64,000 bases of DNA from Oscillospiraceae bacterium (GCA_015067995.1 SVLJ01000003.1:62001-126000); one strand, 5' to 3'. Counted from the stretch's first letter, positions 49,872 through 59,645 are shown. Notes: a model not told the origin generated them from the sequence alone. Program-made: numbers and translations.

Positions 49872-51917
49872 TCAGTCGGAATTGACGCGGATGGGCCAGC
49901 GGAACACCGTCTCGCCGGTATCCAGCGCGTGGTAGCAGAAGAAGCCGTCCTCCAAGGTGGAGACAAGGCCTGCCCGGACAAAGGTGGTGTCGATATACAG
50001 CGCATTCAGACTGCAGTCCGGATATACCAGCTGTCCGGTTTCATCCAGCAGATCGTACTGGCGCTCGCTCAGATTGTAGGCGTAGTAGTAAAGACGTCCT
50101 GTGATCGGGTCCGGCTTGCGCACCAGATCGTAGTAGCACGGCACGGCGGGCGGCTCCGCCGGTCCGCTGCTGTCCGGCAGATCGGGCGTCCAGCCTGCAG
50201 GCGCTTCGGTGAGAACGGCGCCGGAGGCAATGTCCAGCCAGCAGAGGGTGATCCGTTCGCCGGTATAATCGTCCATTCTGTAGACGTTGAGCGTGTCGCT
50301 CCGGGTGTCCAGCCAGATGCCGCTGTCCCACACAAAGGAATAGTTTTCACCTAGAACGGGACGCAGCTGCCCGGGAGAGAACGCCGCGGCGGTGGAGCCG
50401 TCGGTGTTCAGAATCAGGAGGGAGCGATCCTGAAGAGCCAGCAGCAGCCGTCCGTCCTTCAGAAGCATATAGTCGTCACACGGACCCACCTGCCGCACCC
50501 AGCTGCCGTCGGCTGCGGCGACGGTGCAGCGGAAGCCGCCCTCCGGCTCGCGGCCCCAGTCGGTGTCCCGGTATCCGGTGACCTCGCCCTCCAGCAGCAC
50601 AAGGAAGTGGTCGCCGTAGAAGCCGATGGAGGCATAGACCGGCTCCGTCACCACCCGTCCGTCGGCAGTGACAAGACCGTAGAGAGGCAGGCGGTCGATG
50701 AGATAGCGTACCGTGCTGACGGTGCCGACATATTTCAGCAGCGCACCGTAGTCCGGCTGTGCCTGCAGCCGTCCGTCGGCGGAGCGGGGCTCATACCGGT
50801 TGTACAGGGGTCGGGCGGGCTCGTCCGCCGTCAGCTTTGACCAGTCCGCCTGCACCGGCGCAGCCTCCGTTCCGTCCGGCGGGGTGTTCGGCACATCCAG
50901 CACGGACACGTAGCCTTGTTGTGCCACCAGCCGCTGCCCCGCCTCGCTGAGAAGCCAGCGGTACAGCACTCTGGCGGGGGCGTCCTCCGGCAGCCCGGCG
51001 GCAATGAGGGTGTAGTAGTTGTTCAGGAAGGGATAGTCCCCGCTGCGGATGGTCTCGTCACAGGGGGTCACGCCGTCGATGGCGAGGATCTTCAGCCCGT
51101 CGGCCATTCGCATGTCCTCGGCGTAGTAGTAGACGGTGTAGCCGATGGCGGCAGCGGTGCCGTCGTAGGCGGCCACCGCCTCGATGAGATCGCCCATCTC
51201 GCCCTGTACGTATTCCGCAGGCGCGTCCATCATGGGCAGGTCGCCCATCACCAGCTTCAGCATGGCGGTCTGGCTTCCGGCCTCCGGGTTGCGCTGGAAG
51301 GGCACGATCTCCAGATCGTCGCCGCCCACCTGCGACCAGTTGGTGATCTCGCCGGTGTAGATCTTCCGCACCTGCTCCGTGGTAAGAGTATCCACAGGGT
51401 TGTTTTCGTTGACAAGGAACACCAGACCGTCCACGGCGAAGGGCTCCATCTCCCAGTCGAAGCCTTTGGACTCTTTCAACTCCCAGATGGTGGCGGCAGG
51501 CTCCGCGGCGATGAGCAGGTCGGCATAGCCGTACATCAGCTGGCGGTAGGACTGGGTGGTCTTGGAGAAGGAGATGAGGTCACTGACCTCCTCCTGCGTT
51601 TCTCCCAACAGCACGGAGGCCATGGCTTTGCCCAGCGGCACCGTGGAGGTGGAGCCGTTGAGCCTCGGGAAATTCTCGCGGGTAAAGCGGAACTGCTTCA
51701 CGGGTTCGGCGGGCGGCTCCGCCGGCGTTTCGGTGGGTGTTCCCGGTACGGCGGGGGTTTCTGTCACCGGCGGGGCGGGCGTTGGTGTTTCTGTGGGCGT
51801 TTCGGATGCGGCAGGGGGGTTCGTCACCGGCGGGACGGGGACATTCGTGGACTGACGGACGCAGCCGGTCAGCAGACACAGGGACAGCAGCAGCGGCAAT
51901 ATACGGTTGAATTTCAT
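49872..51917 (-). CDS. Lipoprotein with PstS-like domain and C-terminal repeat domain
   Basis: The 681-residue protein has a lipobox (LCLLTGC) and a Pro/Thr-rich spacer. A phosphate-binding-protein-like domain (about residues 75-345: LNGSTSTVPLGKAM, FLVNENNPVDTLT, IYTGEITNWSQVGG) follows. The C-terminal half has beta repeats like WG or propeller units (YGLVTADGRVVTEPVYASIG, LLILNTDGSTAA). It is anchored outside the cell. PstS-like proteins without a pst operon may be sensors; substrate is not clear. Confidence 0.75.
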   Translation of the reverse strand: MKFNRILPLLLSLCLLTGCVRQSTNVPVPPVTNPPAASETPTETPTPAPPVTETPAVPGTPTETPAEPPAEPVKQFRFTRENFPRLNGSTSTVPLGKAMASVLLGETQEEVSDLISFSKTTQSYRQLMYGYADLLIAAEPAATIWELKESKGFDWEMEPFAVDGLVFLVNENNPVDTLTTEQVRKIYTGEITNWSQVGGDDLEIVPFQRNPEAGSQTAMLKLVMGDLPMMDAPAEYVQGEMGDLIEAVAAYDGTAAAIGYTVYYYAEDMRMADGLKILAIDGVTPCDETIRSGDYPFLNNYYTLIAAGLPEDAPARVLYRWLLSEAGQRLVAQQGYVSVLDVPNTPPDGTEAAPVQADWSKLTADEPARPLYNRYEPRSADGRLQAQPDYGALLKYVGTVSTVRYLIDRLPLYGLVTADGRVVTEPVYASIGFYGDHFLVLLEGEVTGYRDTDWGREPEGGFRCTVAAADGSWVRQVGPCDDYMLLKDGRLLLALQDRSLLILNTDGSTAAAFSPGQLRPVLGENYSFVWDSGIWLDTRSDTLNVYRMDDYTGERITLCWLDIASGAVLTEAPAGWTPDLPDSSGPAEPPAVPCYYDLVRKPDPITGRLYYYAYNLSERQYDLLDETGQLVYPDCSLNALYIDTTFVRAGLVSTLEDGFFCYHALDTGETVFRWPIRVNSD

Positions 51918-52073
51918 GGCGGCACGCTCCCTTCTGAGGTTTGCTCACAGCTTCTTTATAGCAGACCGGCAGGGAAAAAGTCCCTGCATTTTCGTTACAA
52001 AGGGAAACAAAAGTGTTACAGGAACGCACGGCAATGAACGAAGCGGACGGGAAAACCCGTCCGCTTCGTTCAT

Positions 52074-52559
52074 TTACAATATCTTCTCCCGCAAATTCGG
52101 CTGGTAGTACACATCGCCGGGGAGGGAGGCCACAAAGGCAAAGCCCTGCGCCTCGTAGTAGTCGTTGAGCCGGGGGTTCCGGGCGGAGCAGTCCAGCCGC
52201 AGCCGCTGACGGTTCAGCAGCCTTGCCCGAGCTGCACAGCGGCGCAGAATCTCCGCGCCCGCGCCGGGGAAATCGCCATGGGCCGCCAGATTGTGGAGGT
52301 AGAGGGCGGGGACGCCGTCGCTCCAGCGGCGGTCGCTGTCCCAGAGGGAGACCATGGCGGCCACGCGGCCCTCCTGCCGCAGCAGCCACAGCCGACCCTC
52401 CCGGGTGACGGTTTCAAAATAGCTGTCGGGATAGGCCTCCCGATAGGTGTCCCACTGGGGATTGCCGCATTTCCGCATCCATTGGATGCGCGATTCGATG
52501 AGGGCGTATACTGCCGGCAGCTCGTCCAATGCGGCGGGAGAGAAGGTGTACATAGGCAT
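52074..52559 (-). CDS. GNAT family N-acetyltransferase
   Basis: The 161-residue protein has the GNAT layout with YLHNLAAHGDFPGAGAEILR around the acetyl-CoA loop and a C-terminal NDYYEAQGFAFVA segment. The start at ATG 52559 (MPMYTFSP) follows GGAGGT. It is divergent from polA; TATACT at 52584-52589 on the minus strand is a possible -10. Substrate unknown. Confidence 0.78.
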   Translation of the reverse strand: MPMYTFSPAALDELPAVYALIESRIQWMRKCGNPQWDTYREAYPDSYFETVTREGRLWLLRQEGRVAAMVSLWDSDRRWSDGVPALYLHNLAAHGDFPGAGAEILRRCAARARLLNRQRLRLDCSARNPRLNDYYEAQGFAFVASLPGDVYYQPNLREKIL

Positions 52560-52651
52560 GACCTCCGATGTTTCATTGCCGGCAGTATAGCACGCCGGGG
52601 CGGCTTTGTCCACGCCGCAGCTGCCTGTCCGCAAAACCCTTCTGACAAATG

Positions 52652-52680
52652 TTGTTTTCTGGACGAAAATGCGGTATACT
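52652..52680 (+). promoter_or_regulatory. Promoter of polA
   Basis: TTGTTT, 17 bp, TATACT; start codon 54 bp after the -10 box. Confidence 0.65.
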
Positions 52681-52733
52681 ACTTTATTACGGAAAATGAC
52701 GCTCCTTCGCGGGGCGATAACGGAGGATTCTCC

Positions 52734-55388
52734 ATGAAACTGATGGTCATTGACGGCAACAGCATCCTGAATCGTGCCTATTACGGCATCCGTCCCCTCT
52801 CTACCCGGGAGGGGCTGTATACCCATGCCATTTACGGCTTTCTCACCACCCTGCGCCGCCTGACGGAGGAGGAGCAGCCGGAGGCGGTGTGCGTCACCTT
52901 CGACGTCCACGCCCCCACCTTCCGACATACCGCCGACGCCGCCTACAAGGCCACCCGGAAGCCCATGCCGGAGGAGCTGCGGATGCAGGTGCCGGTGCTG
53001 AAGGAGGTGCTGGATGCCCTGAATATCCCCCGCTATGAGCTGGCGGGCTGGGAGGCGGACGACCTCATCGGCACCATCTCCCGCAAGTGCGAGGCGTCCG
53101 GCTGGGAGTGCGTGGCCGTCACCGGCGACAAGGATTCCCTGCAGCTGATCACCGACAAGACCAAGGTGAAGCTGGTGTCCACCCGGATGGGTCAGACCAC
53201 CACAAAGGACATGACCCCGGATACCTTCCGGGAGCAGTACGGCTTCGATCCCATCCACATGATCGACCTCAAGGCGCTGATGGGCGATTCCTCCGACAAC
53301 ATTCCCGGCGTGGCGGGCATCGGCGAGAAGACCGCTATGGACCTCATTCAGAAGTACGAAAGCGTGGAAAACCTCTATGCCCGCCTGCCGGATATTGAGG
53401 CCAAGCCTGCCGCCATCCGGAAGCTGACGGAGGGTGCGGAGGCGGCAAAGCACTCCTACTGGCTGGCCACCATCGTCACCGACGCCCCGGTGGAATTCGC
53501 GCCGGAGGACTGCCTGTGCAAGGCACCCGCGGCGGATGCCTATCCGCTGTTTCTGAAGCTGGAATTTTCCAGACTCATTGAAAAGTTCGGCCTGACGGCG
53601 GCAGCTGCTGACGCGGCTGAGCAGAAAACGGAGGAATACACCGTCACCGTGGAGCAGGTGATGGAGACCGCGCAGGCGGAGCGTCTGCTGGAGCTCTGGA
53701 GGAAGGCGGCGTATGTCACCGTGCTGGCGCTGCCGGACCTCACCGGCGTCATGGTGGACTGCGAGACGGGGGAAAACGCCTCCGTTTCCGCGGAGCTGTT
53801 CTTTGAAAAATATACCGGTGACTGGAATGCGCTGCTGTCTGCGCTGTTCGCCGGGGATATCCGCAAGGTATCCCATAACGTGAAGGACCTGATGCGCACC
53901 CTGCTGGAAAGCGGTCTGCCTGCGGACGGCTTCGTGTTTGACACGGCGCTGGCCGCCTATCTGCTGGACGCCACGGCGGGCAGCTATGACATCGGGCGGC
54001 TGTTTGTGGCCTATTACAACGCGGAGCTGCCCAAGCCCATCCATCTGGAGCCGGACGCCTTCTCCATGCTGGGAGATACCGCGGCTGCGTCCGCCGCCTT
54101 CCACAGCTATACCTCCGCTGTGGACGCCCTGTATGAGACCCTTGCCCCCAGGCTCCGTGAGCAGGGAATGTGGGAGCTGTTTGAGACGGCGGAGCTGCCC
54201 CTGTGCCGCGTGCTGGCGGAGATGGAGCGCAGCGGCTGCCGGGTGGACGCCCGGTCACTGGCGGCCTTCGGCGAGAAGCTTTCTCAGCGTGCTGCAGAGC
54301 TGGAGCAGTCCATCTACGACATGGCGGGGGAGAAATTCAACATCAACTCTCCCAAACAGCTGGGCGAGATCCTGTTCGGCAAGCTGGGGCTGCCCCATGG
54401 AAAGAAGACGAAAACCGGCTGGTCCACCAATGCCGACGTACTGGAAAAGCTGCGCTACGAGTCCCCGGCGGTGGGTGCGGTGCTGGAGTACCGCCAGCTG
54501 ACCAAGCTGAAATCCACCTATGCCGACGGCCTGCTGAAGGCCATGGATCCCGACGGACGGGTGCGCACCAGCTTCCAGATGACGGTGACGGATACGGGAC
54601 GGCTCAGCTCCAGAGAGCCGAATCTGCAGAACATCCCCGTCCGCACCGACCTTGGCAGTGAGATCCGCCGGATGTTCCTGCCTGCGGAGGGCTGGGTGCT
54701 GGTGGATGCGGACTATTCCCAGATCGAGCTGCGTTTGCTGGCACACATCGCCGGTGACGACGCCATGCGGGAGGCGTTCCTCTCCGGCAGCGACTTCCAT
54801 TCCGCCACGGCAGCCAGAGTGTTCGGTGTAAAGCCGGAGGACGTGACAGCCGAGATGCGGCGGCGTGCCAAGGCGGTGAACTTCGGTATTGTTTACGGCA
54901 TTTCCGCCTTTTCCCTCAGTCAGGACATCGGCGTGACGGTGGCGGAGGCCAAGGACTATATGGAGGCGTATTTTGCCACCTTCCCCGGTGTGCGGCAGTA
55001 TATGACCGACGTGGTGGAGCGGGCAAAGGAGACCGGCTATGTGGAAACGCTGCTCCACCGGCGGCGCGCTCTGCCGGAGCTGAAGTCCTCCAACTTCAAC
55101 CTCCGCGCCTTCGGTGAGCGTGTGGCGCTGAACATGCCCATTCAGGGCACGGCGGCAGACGTGATGAAGCTGGCTATGATCGCCGTGCATCGCCGTCTGA
55201 AGGCGGAGGGAATGCAGGCACGGCTGGTGCTGCAGGTCCATGACGAGCTGATCGTGGAGTGCCCTGAGGAAGAGAAAGAAAAAGTGGCCGCTCTGCTGGC
55301 GGAGGAGATGGAGGGCGTGGCCGCCCTGTCCGTTCCGCTGGTGGCGGAAGCCCACTGTGGCGGCAGCTGGCTGGAGGCGAAGGGATGA
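52734..55388 (+). CDS. polA: DNA polymerase I
   Basis: The 884-residue enzyme has a 5' nuclease domain (about 1-290; MVIDGNSILNRAYYG, VAVTGDKDSLQLITD, GDSSDNIPGVAGIGEKTA). A degenerate 3'-5' exonuclease-like domain lacks the acidic residues (LALPDLTG replaces the D-x-E region). The A-family polymerase domain has DADYSQIELRLLAHIAGD, RRRAKAVNFGIVYGIS and VHDELIVE. It fills gaps and removes primers. ATG 52734 follows CGGAGG. Confidence 0.95.
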   Translation: MKLMVIDGNSILNRAYYGIRPLSTREGLYTHAIYGFLTTLRRLTEEEQPEAVCVTFDVHAPTFRHTADAAYKATRKPMPEELRMQVPVLKEVLDALNIPRYELAGWEADDLIGTISRKCEASGWECVAVTGDKDSLQLITDKTKVKLVSTRMGQTTTKDMTPDTFREQYGFDPIHMIDLKALMGDSSDNIPGVAGIGEKTAMDLIQKYESVENLYARLPDIEAKPAAIRKLTEGAEAAKHSYWLATIVTDAPVEFAPEDCLCKAPAADAYPLFLKLEFSRLIEKFGLTAAAADAAEQKTEEYTVTVEQVMETAQAERLLELWRKAAYVTVLALPDLTGVMVDCETGENASVSAELFFEKYTGDWNALLSALFAGDIRKVSHNVKDLMRTLLESGLPADGFVFDTALAAYLLDATAGSYDIGRLFVAYYNAELPKPIHLEPDAFSMLGDTAAASAAFHSYTSAVDALYETLAPRLREQGMWELFETAELPLCRVLAEMERSGCRVDARSLAAFGEKLSQRAAELEQSIYDMAGEKFNINSPKQLGEILFGKLGLPHGKKTKTGWSTNADVLEKLRYESPAVGAVLEYRQLTKLKSTYADGLLKAMDPDGRVRTSFQMTVTDTGRLSSREPNLQNIPVRTDLGSEIRRMFLPAEGWVLVDADYSQIELRLLAHIAGDDAMREAFLSGSDFHSATAARVFGVKPEDVTAEMRRRAKAVNFGIVYGISAFSLSQDIGVTVAEAKDYMEAYFATFPGVRQYMTDVVERAKETGYVETLLHRRRALPELKSSNFNLRAFGERVALNMPIQGTAADVMKLAMIAVHRRLKAEGMQARLVLQVHDELIVECPEEEKEKVAALLAEEMEGVAALSVPLVAEAHCGGSWLEAKG

Positions 55389-56245
55389 AATACTTTCTTT
55401 TATTGATTCTGGGGGTACTGGGCTGTTCCATGTCCCCGGTGTTTGTCCGGTTTTCCACGGCGCCCTCCATGGTGCTGGTGATCTACCGCATGGGCATCAC
55501 GGCGGTGCTGCTGGCACCTGCCGCGTGGCGCTGCCGGAGGGAGTTTCTGGCGCTGCCAAAGCGCAGCGCGCTGCTGTGCGCCGCCAGCGGCGTGATGCTG
55601 GGTCTGCACTTTTCCACCTATTTTGAAGGCGTGAAGAATACCTCCATCGCCGCCTCCTCGGTGCTGTGCAATATGTCGGCGCTGTTCGTGGCGCTGCTGA
55701 GCGTGCTGCTTCTGCGGAAGAAGCTGTCCGTGGGTGCGTGGTTTTCCATTCTGCTGGCCTTTGCCGGTGCGGTGGTGGTGGCGCTGGCCGATGGCGGAGG
55801 CAGTCAGGAAACGGCTCTGTGGGGCAACCTGATGGCGCTGCTGTCTGCGGTGTTCATCGCAGGCTATACCCTTGTGGGCTCCGTGTGCCGCAAGAGCGTC
55901 AGCACCACGGTGTATACGTATCTTGTTTATTGCATGGCCTTTGTGACGGTGCTGGCGCTGACGGTGGTCAGCGGTACGCCGGTGCTGGGCTACGGCTGGG
56001 AGAATCTCGCCGCGGCGCTGGGTATGGCGGTGTTTTGTACCCTTCTGGGTCACAGCATGTTCTCGCTGGTACTGAAATATCTGCCTGCGCCGCTGGTATC
56101 CACGGTGCAGCTGCTGGACTGCGTGTGTGCCTTCGGCTGGGGCGTGGTGCTTTTTTCCGAGTATCCCGGCTGGCTGGCCATCGCAGGCGGCGTGATGGTG
56201 GTGGCGGGCGTTGCCCTGTACAGCCGTCTTGCCAAGGAAGAGTGA
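55385..56245 (+). CDS. EamA/DMT family transporter
   Basis: The 286-residue membrane protein has ten predicted helices in two EamA repeats (SPVFVRFSTAPSMVLVIYRM; ALWGNLMALLSAVFIAGYT). Drug/metabolite-type exporter, substrate unknown. The start overlaps the polA stop (ATGA). Confidence 0.83.
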   Translation: MKYFLLLILGVLGCSMSPVFVRFSTAPSMVLVIYRMGITAVLLAPAAWRCRREFLALPKRSALLCAASGVMLGLHFSTYFEGVKNTSIAASSVLCNMSALFVALLSVLLLRKKLSVGAWFSILLAFAGAVVVALADGGGSQETALWGNLMALLSAVFIAGYTLVGSVCRKSVSTTVYTYLVYCMAFVTVLALTVVSGTPVLGYGWENLAAALGMAVFCTLLGHSMFSLVLKYLPAPLVSTVQLLDCVCAFGWGVVLFSEYPGWLAIAGGVMVVAGVALYSRLAKEE

Positions 56246-56264
56246 CCGAAAGGAGTTTTTTCGC

Positions 56265-56747
56265 ATGGACAAACAAATGCATGTGCGGATCGTGCCTATG
56301 ACTGCCGACCATCTGGACGAGGTGGCGGAGCTGGAGCGCATCTGCTTTTCCGCCCCGTGGTCACGGAACATGCTGGCAGAGGAGCTGGACAATGCCCTCT
56401 CCGCCATGCTGGTGGCGCTGGATGACAGCGGCCGGGTGGTGGGCTACGCCGGTGTGCAGGTGATTCTGGACGAGGGCTATATCACCAATGTGGCGGTGCG
56501 TCCCGAGTGCCGCCGTCAGGGGATCGCCGGCAAGCTGCTGGATGTGTTCCTGAACTTTGCGCAGGGCAACAAGCTTGCCTTCCTGACGCTGGAGGTGCGC
56601 GCCTCCAACGAAGCAGCCATCATTCTGTACGGACGCCATGGCTTCCGCGGCGTGGGCCGTCGGCGCAACTACTACGAGCATCCCCGTGAGGATGCCATCA
56701 TCATGACGAGGGAGTTTGCCTATGGAACTGCGGACAGCGACACCTGA
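56265..56747 (+). CDS. rimI: Ribosomal-protein alanine N-acetyltransferase-like (RimI)
   Basis: The 160-residue GNAT protein has ICFSAPWSRNML and VAVRPECRRQGIAGKLLDVF and the NEAAIILYGRHGF end typical of RimI. It would acetylate the N-terminus of S18 and possibly other proteins. It lies in one direction with tsaD, a common clustering. The start at ATG 56265 follows AAAGGAG. Confidence 0.83.
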   Translation: MDKQMHVRIVPMTADHLDEVAELERICFSAPWSRNMLAEELDNALSAMLVALDDSGRVVGYAGVQVILDEGYITNVAVRPECRRQGIAGKLLDVFLNFAQGNKLAFLTLEVRASNEAAIILYGRHGFRGVGRRRNYYEHPREDAIIMTREFAYGTADSDT

Positions 56748-57309
56748 GCAGCTGCGGATGGTCTTCCGCAGGGACATGCTGACGGCGTTTCCGGAGGCAG
56801 AGCTGAAGCCGCTGGCAGCCATGGAACGGCTGTGGGCAGAAGGCTGGTACAGGCCATACTGCCTCTTTGATGGGGACGAGATCGTGGGCGAGGCCTTTTT
56901 GTGGCTGGGACATCCCGGCTGGGCCATTGTGGATTACCTGTGCGTCAGCGCCGGCCGACGCAATGACGGACTGGGCGGGGAGATCCTGCGGCTGCTGCAG
57001 CAGGCGGAACCGGGCACCGTTCTCTTCGGCGAGGCGGAAGCGCCGGAGCACGCCCCTGACCCTGTCATGGCACAGCGGCGGCTGGGTTTTTATGCCCGCT
57101 GCGGCCTGCGTACCGCCGGGTACGATACCGCCATGTTCGGCGTCCATTACAAGACACTGTACCTCTTTGACGGGGAAGTGGACGAGGCGCAGCTGATGCG
57201 TGAGCATACCTTTATTTATCAGAATACCTTCGACCCGGAGAAATTTGCCAAGTATGTCCGCATCCCCTATAACGGGGAGCCCCTGGCCAAGGTGGCCTGG
57301 GATCAATGA
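56722..57309 (+). CDS. GNAT-like protein of unknown substrate
   Basis: The 195-residue protein has a GNAT-type fold by pattern (EIVGEAFLWLGHPGWAIVDY, SAGRRNDGLGGEILRLL, FYARCGLRTAGYD). It overlaps rimI by 26 bp; ATG 56722 was preferred to the TTG two codons before. Its stop nearly overlaps the tsaD leader. No substrate can be named. Confidence 0.65.
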   Translation: MELRTATPEQLRMVFRRDMLTAFPEAELKPLAAMERLWAEGWYRPYCLFDGDEIVGEAFLWLGHPGWAIVDYLCVSAGRRNDGLGGEILRLLQQAEPGTVLFGEAEAPEHAPDPVMAQRRLGFYARCGLRTAGYDTAMFGVHYKTLYLFDGEVDEAQLMREHTFIYQNTFDPEKFAKYVRIPYNGEPLAKVAWDQ

Positions 57310-57326
57310 GAGAAAGAAGGGGATGT

Positions 57327-58334
57327 ATGAAGATCCTTGCCTTTGAATCCTCCTGTGACGAAACCGCCGTGGCGGTGGTGGAGGACGGACGGCGTGTGCT
57401 GTCGGACGTCATCGCCTCTCAGGTGGCCACCCATGCGGAGTTCGGCGGCGTGGTGCCGGAGATCGCCTCCCGCAAGCATGTGGAGTGCATCGCCGCCCTG
57501 GCGGAGGAGGCGCTGCGTCAGGCAGGCTGCACCCGGCAGGACATCGACGCCGTGGCGGTCACCTATGCGCCGGGTCTCATCGGCGCGGTGCTGGTGGGTC
57601 TCAACTTTGCCAAGTCCGTGGCCTACGGCCTGGGCGTGCCGCTGATCCCGGTGCATCACATCCGGGGACACATCGCCGCCAACTACATCGCCTTCCCGGA
57701 GCTGGAGCCGCCCTTTCTGGCGCTGGCCATCTCCGGCGGCAACACTATGATCGTGGATGTGCGCAGCTATACGGAGATGCACATTCTGGGCGCCACCCGG
57801 GACGACGCGGCGGGCGAGTGCTTTGACAAGGCGGCCCGTGTGCTGGGTCTGCCCTATCCCGGCGGACGTCCCATGGATGAGCTGGCGCAGAAGTCGGCGG
57901 GCGGCGTTTACAAGCTGCCCCATGCCCATGTGGATGGCGCGGAGCTGGACATGAGCTTCTCCGGTCTGAAAACGGCGGTGGTGAATCTGGCGCACCACGC
58001 CCGTCAGGTGGGTGAGCCGCTGGACGAGGCGGCGCTGGCCCGTGACTTCACCGAGGCGGTGAGCGGCGCACTGGTGCCCCGTGTGGTGCGCGCCCTGGAG
58101 CTGACCGGCCATACCAGGGTGGCCGCCGCCGGCGGCGTGGCAGCCAACTCCTTCATCCGCGCCGATCTGGAGCGTGCCTGCGCTGAGCGGGGCTGCACGC
58201 TGTATTTGCCGCCGCTGAAGCTCTGCGGCGACAACGGCGCCATGATCGGCGCACAGGGCTATTACGAGTATCTGGCAGGCAATACAGCGGGCATGGAACT
58301 CAACGCCTACGCCACCCGTGACATCGACGAATGA
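57327..58334 (+). CDS. tsaD: tRNA N6-adenosine threonylcarbamoyltransferase
   Basis: The 335-residue enzyme shows the metal site HHIRGH, the ILAFESSCDETA start and the LALAISGGNTMIV ATP motif. It makes the t6A base next to the anticodon of ANN-reading tRNAs with TsaB, TsaC and TsaE, which are not in the window. ATG 57327 lies behind AGAAGGGG. Confidence 0.94.
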   Translation: MKILAFESSCDETAVAVVEDGRRVLSDVIASQVATHAEFGGVVPEIASRKHVECIAALAEEALRQAGCTRQDIDAVAVTYAPGLIGAVLVGLNFAKSVAYGLGVPLIPVHHIRGHIAANYIAFPELEPPFLALAISGGNTMIVDVRSYTEMHILGATRDDAAGECFDKAARVLGLPYPGGRPMDELAQKSAGGVYKLPHAHVDGAELDMSFSGLKTAVVNLAHHARQVGEPLDEAALARDFTEAVSGALVPRVVRALELTGHTRVAAAGGVAANSFIRADLERACAERGCTLYLPPLKLCGDNGAMIGAQGYYEYLAGNTAGMELNAYATRDIDE

Positions 58335-58358
58335 CGCGGAAATAATACAGGAAGAATA

Positions 58359-58399
58359 CAGCGGGGATGGAAGCGGGACTTCCATCCCCGCTGCTGTTT
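58359..58399 (+). terminator. Terminator after tsaD
   Basis: CAGCGGGGATGGAAG pairs with CTTCCATCCCCGCTG (15 bp), followed by CTGTTT. Confidence 0.8.
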
Positions 58400-59180
58400 C
58401 CGGATGCAATGAATATGCAAGGGGGAAATGCCCGGGTGTAAAGGAGCTGCGCTTACTTTTTTGAAAGGTCGGGCGGCTGCGTATTCAAAAAAAACATTAT
58501 TTTTGGGGATTAGAAAAAACGAATTGCGATTTTCGGGAAAAAAGAGGAATTATGTAAAGTAAATAACCGAAAATCATTTTCCTCAAATTGCGATTGCGGG
58601 TTTTCCAAAAAACTTCCAAAAGCGAACTAACATATTGCGCTGCAATGGATTTGCGGATGTGGAAAAGTGTGTGGAAAATGTGCATAACTCTTTGTAGCGA
58701 ATAATATTCAGAAAATTATGTCAAAAGCAGAAGAATCTGCAAAATCGGTCTTGACTTATGAAAAGACCGGAAAAGGTGGAAGGGGTTTGGAACGTAATTG
58801 GAAGGAAATGACAGCAAAAGGAATTTTCTGGATGTTACGTTTGGCGCGGTAAAGTGAGAGCGTGCAGGAAATCCTGCAATTATACGGAACGTAATATTCA
58901 CGGCGGGCGCATACGGATGAAAACGGAAGGGAAGGGGAAATCCGGGCTGCGCTGCCGGGAGGCTTGCGGTAAGGTAAAAGAGAGGAACGAGAGGGGGAAA
59001 ATGACCGCCCACCGACGGCAAATCAGGCCCTAAACAACCCCTCAGTCAGCCTTGCGGCTGACAGCTCCCCTTATACAGAGGAGCCTTTACGTGTACTGCG
59101 CATACGGGAACGCAAGGACAAATTGGGAATAGATGATTTTACCAATACGTTCCGTTCATTGGGACGGCAAATTTTCTTGC
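58400..59180. other. Intergenic region without recognisable genes
   Basis: The stretch is A+T-rich (58480-58700) and then purine-rich. I see no supported coding region. At 59030-59094 lies a repeat-like element (CTCAGTCAGCCTTGCGGCTGACAGCTCCCC type) of a kind I associate with extragenic repeats of gut Clostridia. Confidence 0.5.
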
Positions 59181-59209
59181 TTGACTGCGTGAGGAAAGTG
59201 TGGTACAGT
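59181..59209 (+). promoter_or_regulatory. Promoter upstream of the tRNA region
   Basis: TTGACT, 17 bp, TACAGT; about 23 bp before the tRNA-like fragment. Confidence 0.65.
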
Positions 59210-59231
59210 ATATTGGCTGTCAACAGAAAAT

Positions 59232-59272
59232 GCTGGTGTAGCTCAGCTGGTAGAGCAACGGATTCGTAATTT
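59232..59272 (+). pseudogene. 5' half of a tRNA-Thr (CGT), truncated in the anticodon arm
   Basis: The sequence has a complete acceptor 5' strand, D arm (GTAGCTCAGCTGGTAGAGC) and anticodon loop (TTCGTAA), then becomes unrelated at TTTCTATAC. The missing half and the intact gene 28 bp downstream suggest an integration or deletion scar at a tRNA. Confidence 0.75.
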
Positions 59273-59299
59273 CTATACACAGCGCATACAAGTTCATAA

Positions 59300-59375
59300 G
59301 CTGGTATAGCTCAGTCGGTAGAGCAGCTGATTCGTAATCAGCAGGTCGCAGGTTCGAGTCCCGTTACCAGCTCCA
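59300..59375 (+). tRNA. tRNA-Thr (anticodon CGT)
   Basis: Full cloverleaf with acceptor GCTGGTA/TACCAGC, D loop, anticodon stem GCTGA/TCAGC around TTCGTAA, and GGTTCGAGTCC in the T arm, followed by an encoded CCA. It reads ACG codons. Confidence 0.92.
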
Positions 59376-59413
59376 AAAACGCCCAAAAACTACGGTTTTC
59401 GGGCGTTTTTAGT
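59374..59413 (+). terminator. Terminator after tRNA-Thr
   Basis: AAAACGCCC pairs with GGGCGTTTTT around ACTACGGTTTTC. Confidence 0.75.
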
Positions 59414-59466
59414 TCTCAATTGTTCTAATTGCTTGACCCGCATTTTTGAAATTCGACCCACAAAGC

Positions 59467-59484
59467 GCTGATTACGAATCCGTT
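59467..59484 (-). other. Inverted 18-bp hybrid tRNA-Thr fragment
   Basis: On the minus strand it reads AACGGATTCGTAATCAGC. The left 14 nt match the truncated tRNA and the right 14 nt match the intact tRNA, overlapping in the anticodon loop. This is what a recombined attachment core would look like. It may also be chance plus small rearrangement. Confidence 0.4.
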
Positions 59485-59550
59485 CTTCGGAAAAGAAATC
59501 GTCTGGGCAAACGCTCAAGACTCACCTTTGACCCACACGGGAACACAAAG

Positions 59551-59588
59551 CGGAAAGCACCGGAGATTTTCCGGTGCTTTCGTTTTTT
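59551..59588 (+). terminator. Terminator-like hairpin upstream of the Crp/Fnr gene
   Basis: GAAAGCACCGGA and TCCGGTGCTTTC form a 12-bp stem followed by GTTTTTT. Confidence 0.8.
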
Positions 59589-59645
59589 GTGGGCGTGGGA
59601 GTTTTCGCTCTTTCCAATGCGCCTAAATGGTCGGATTTGCACCAG

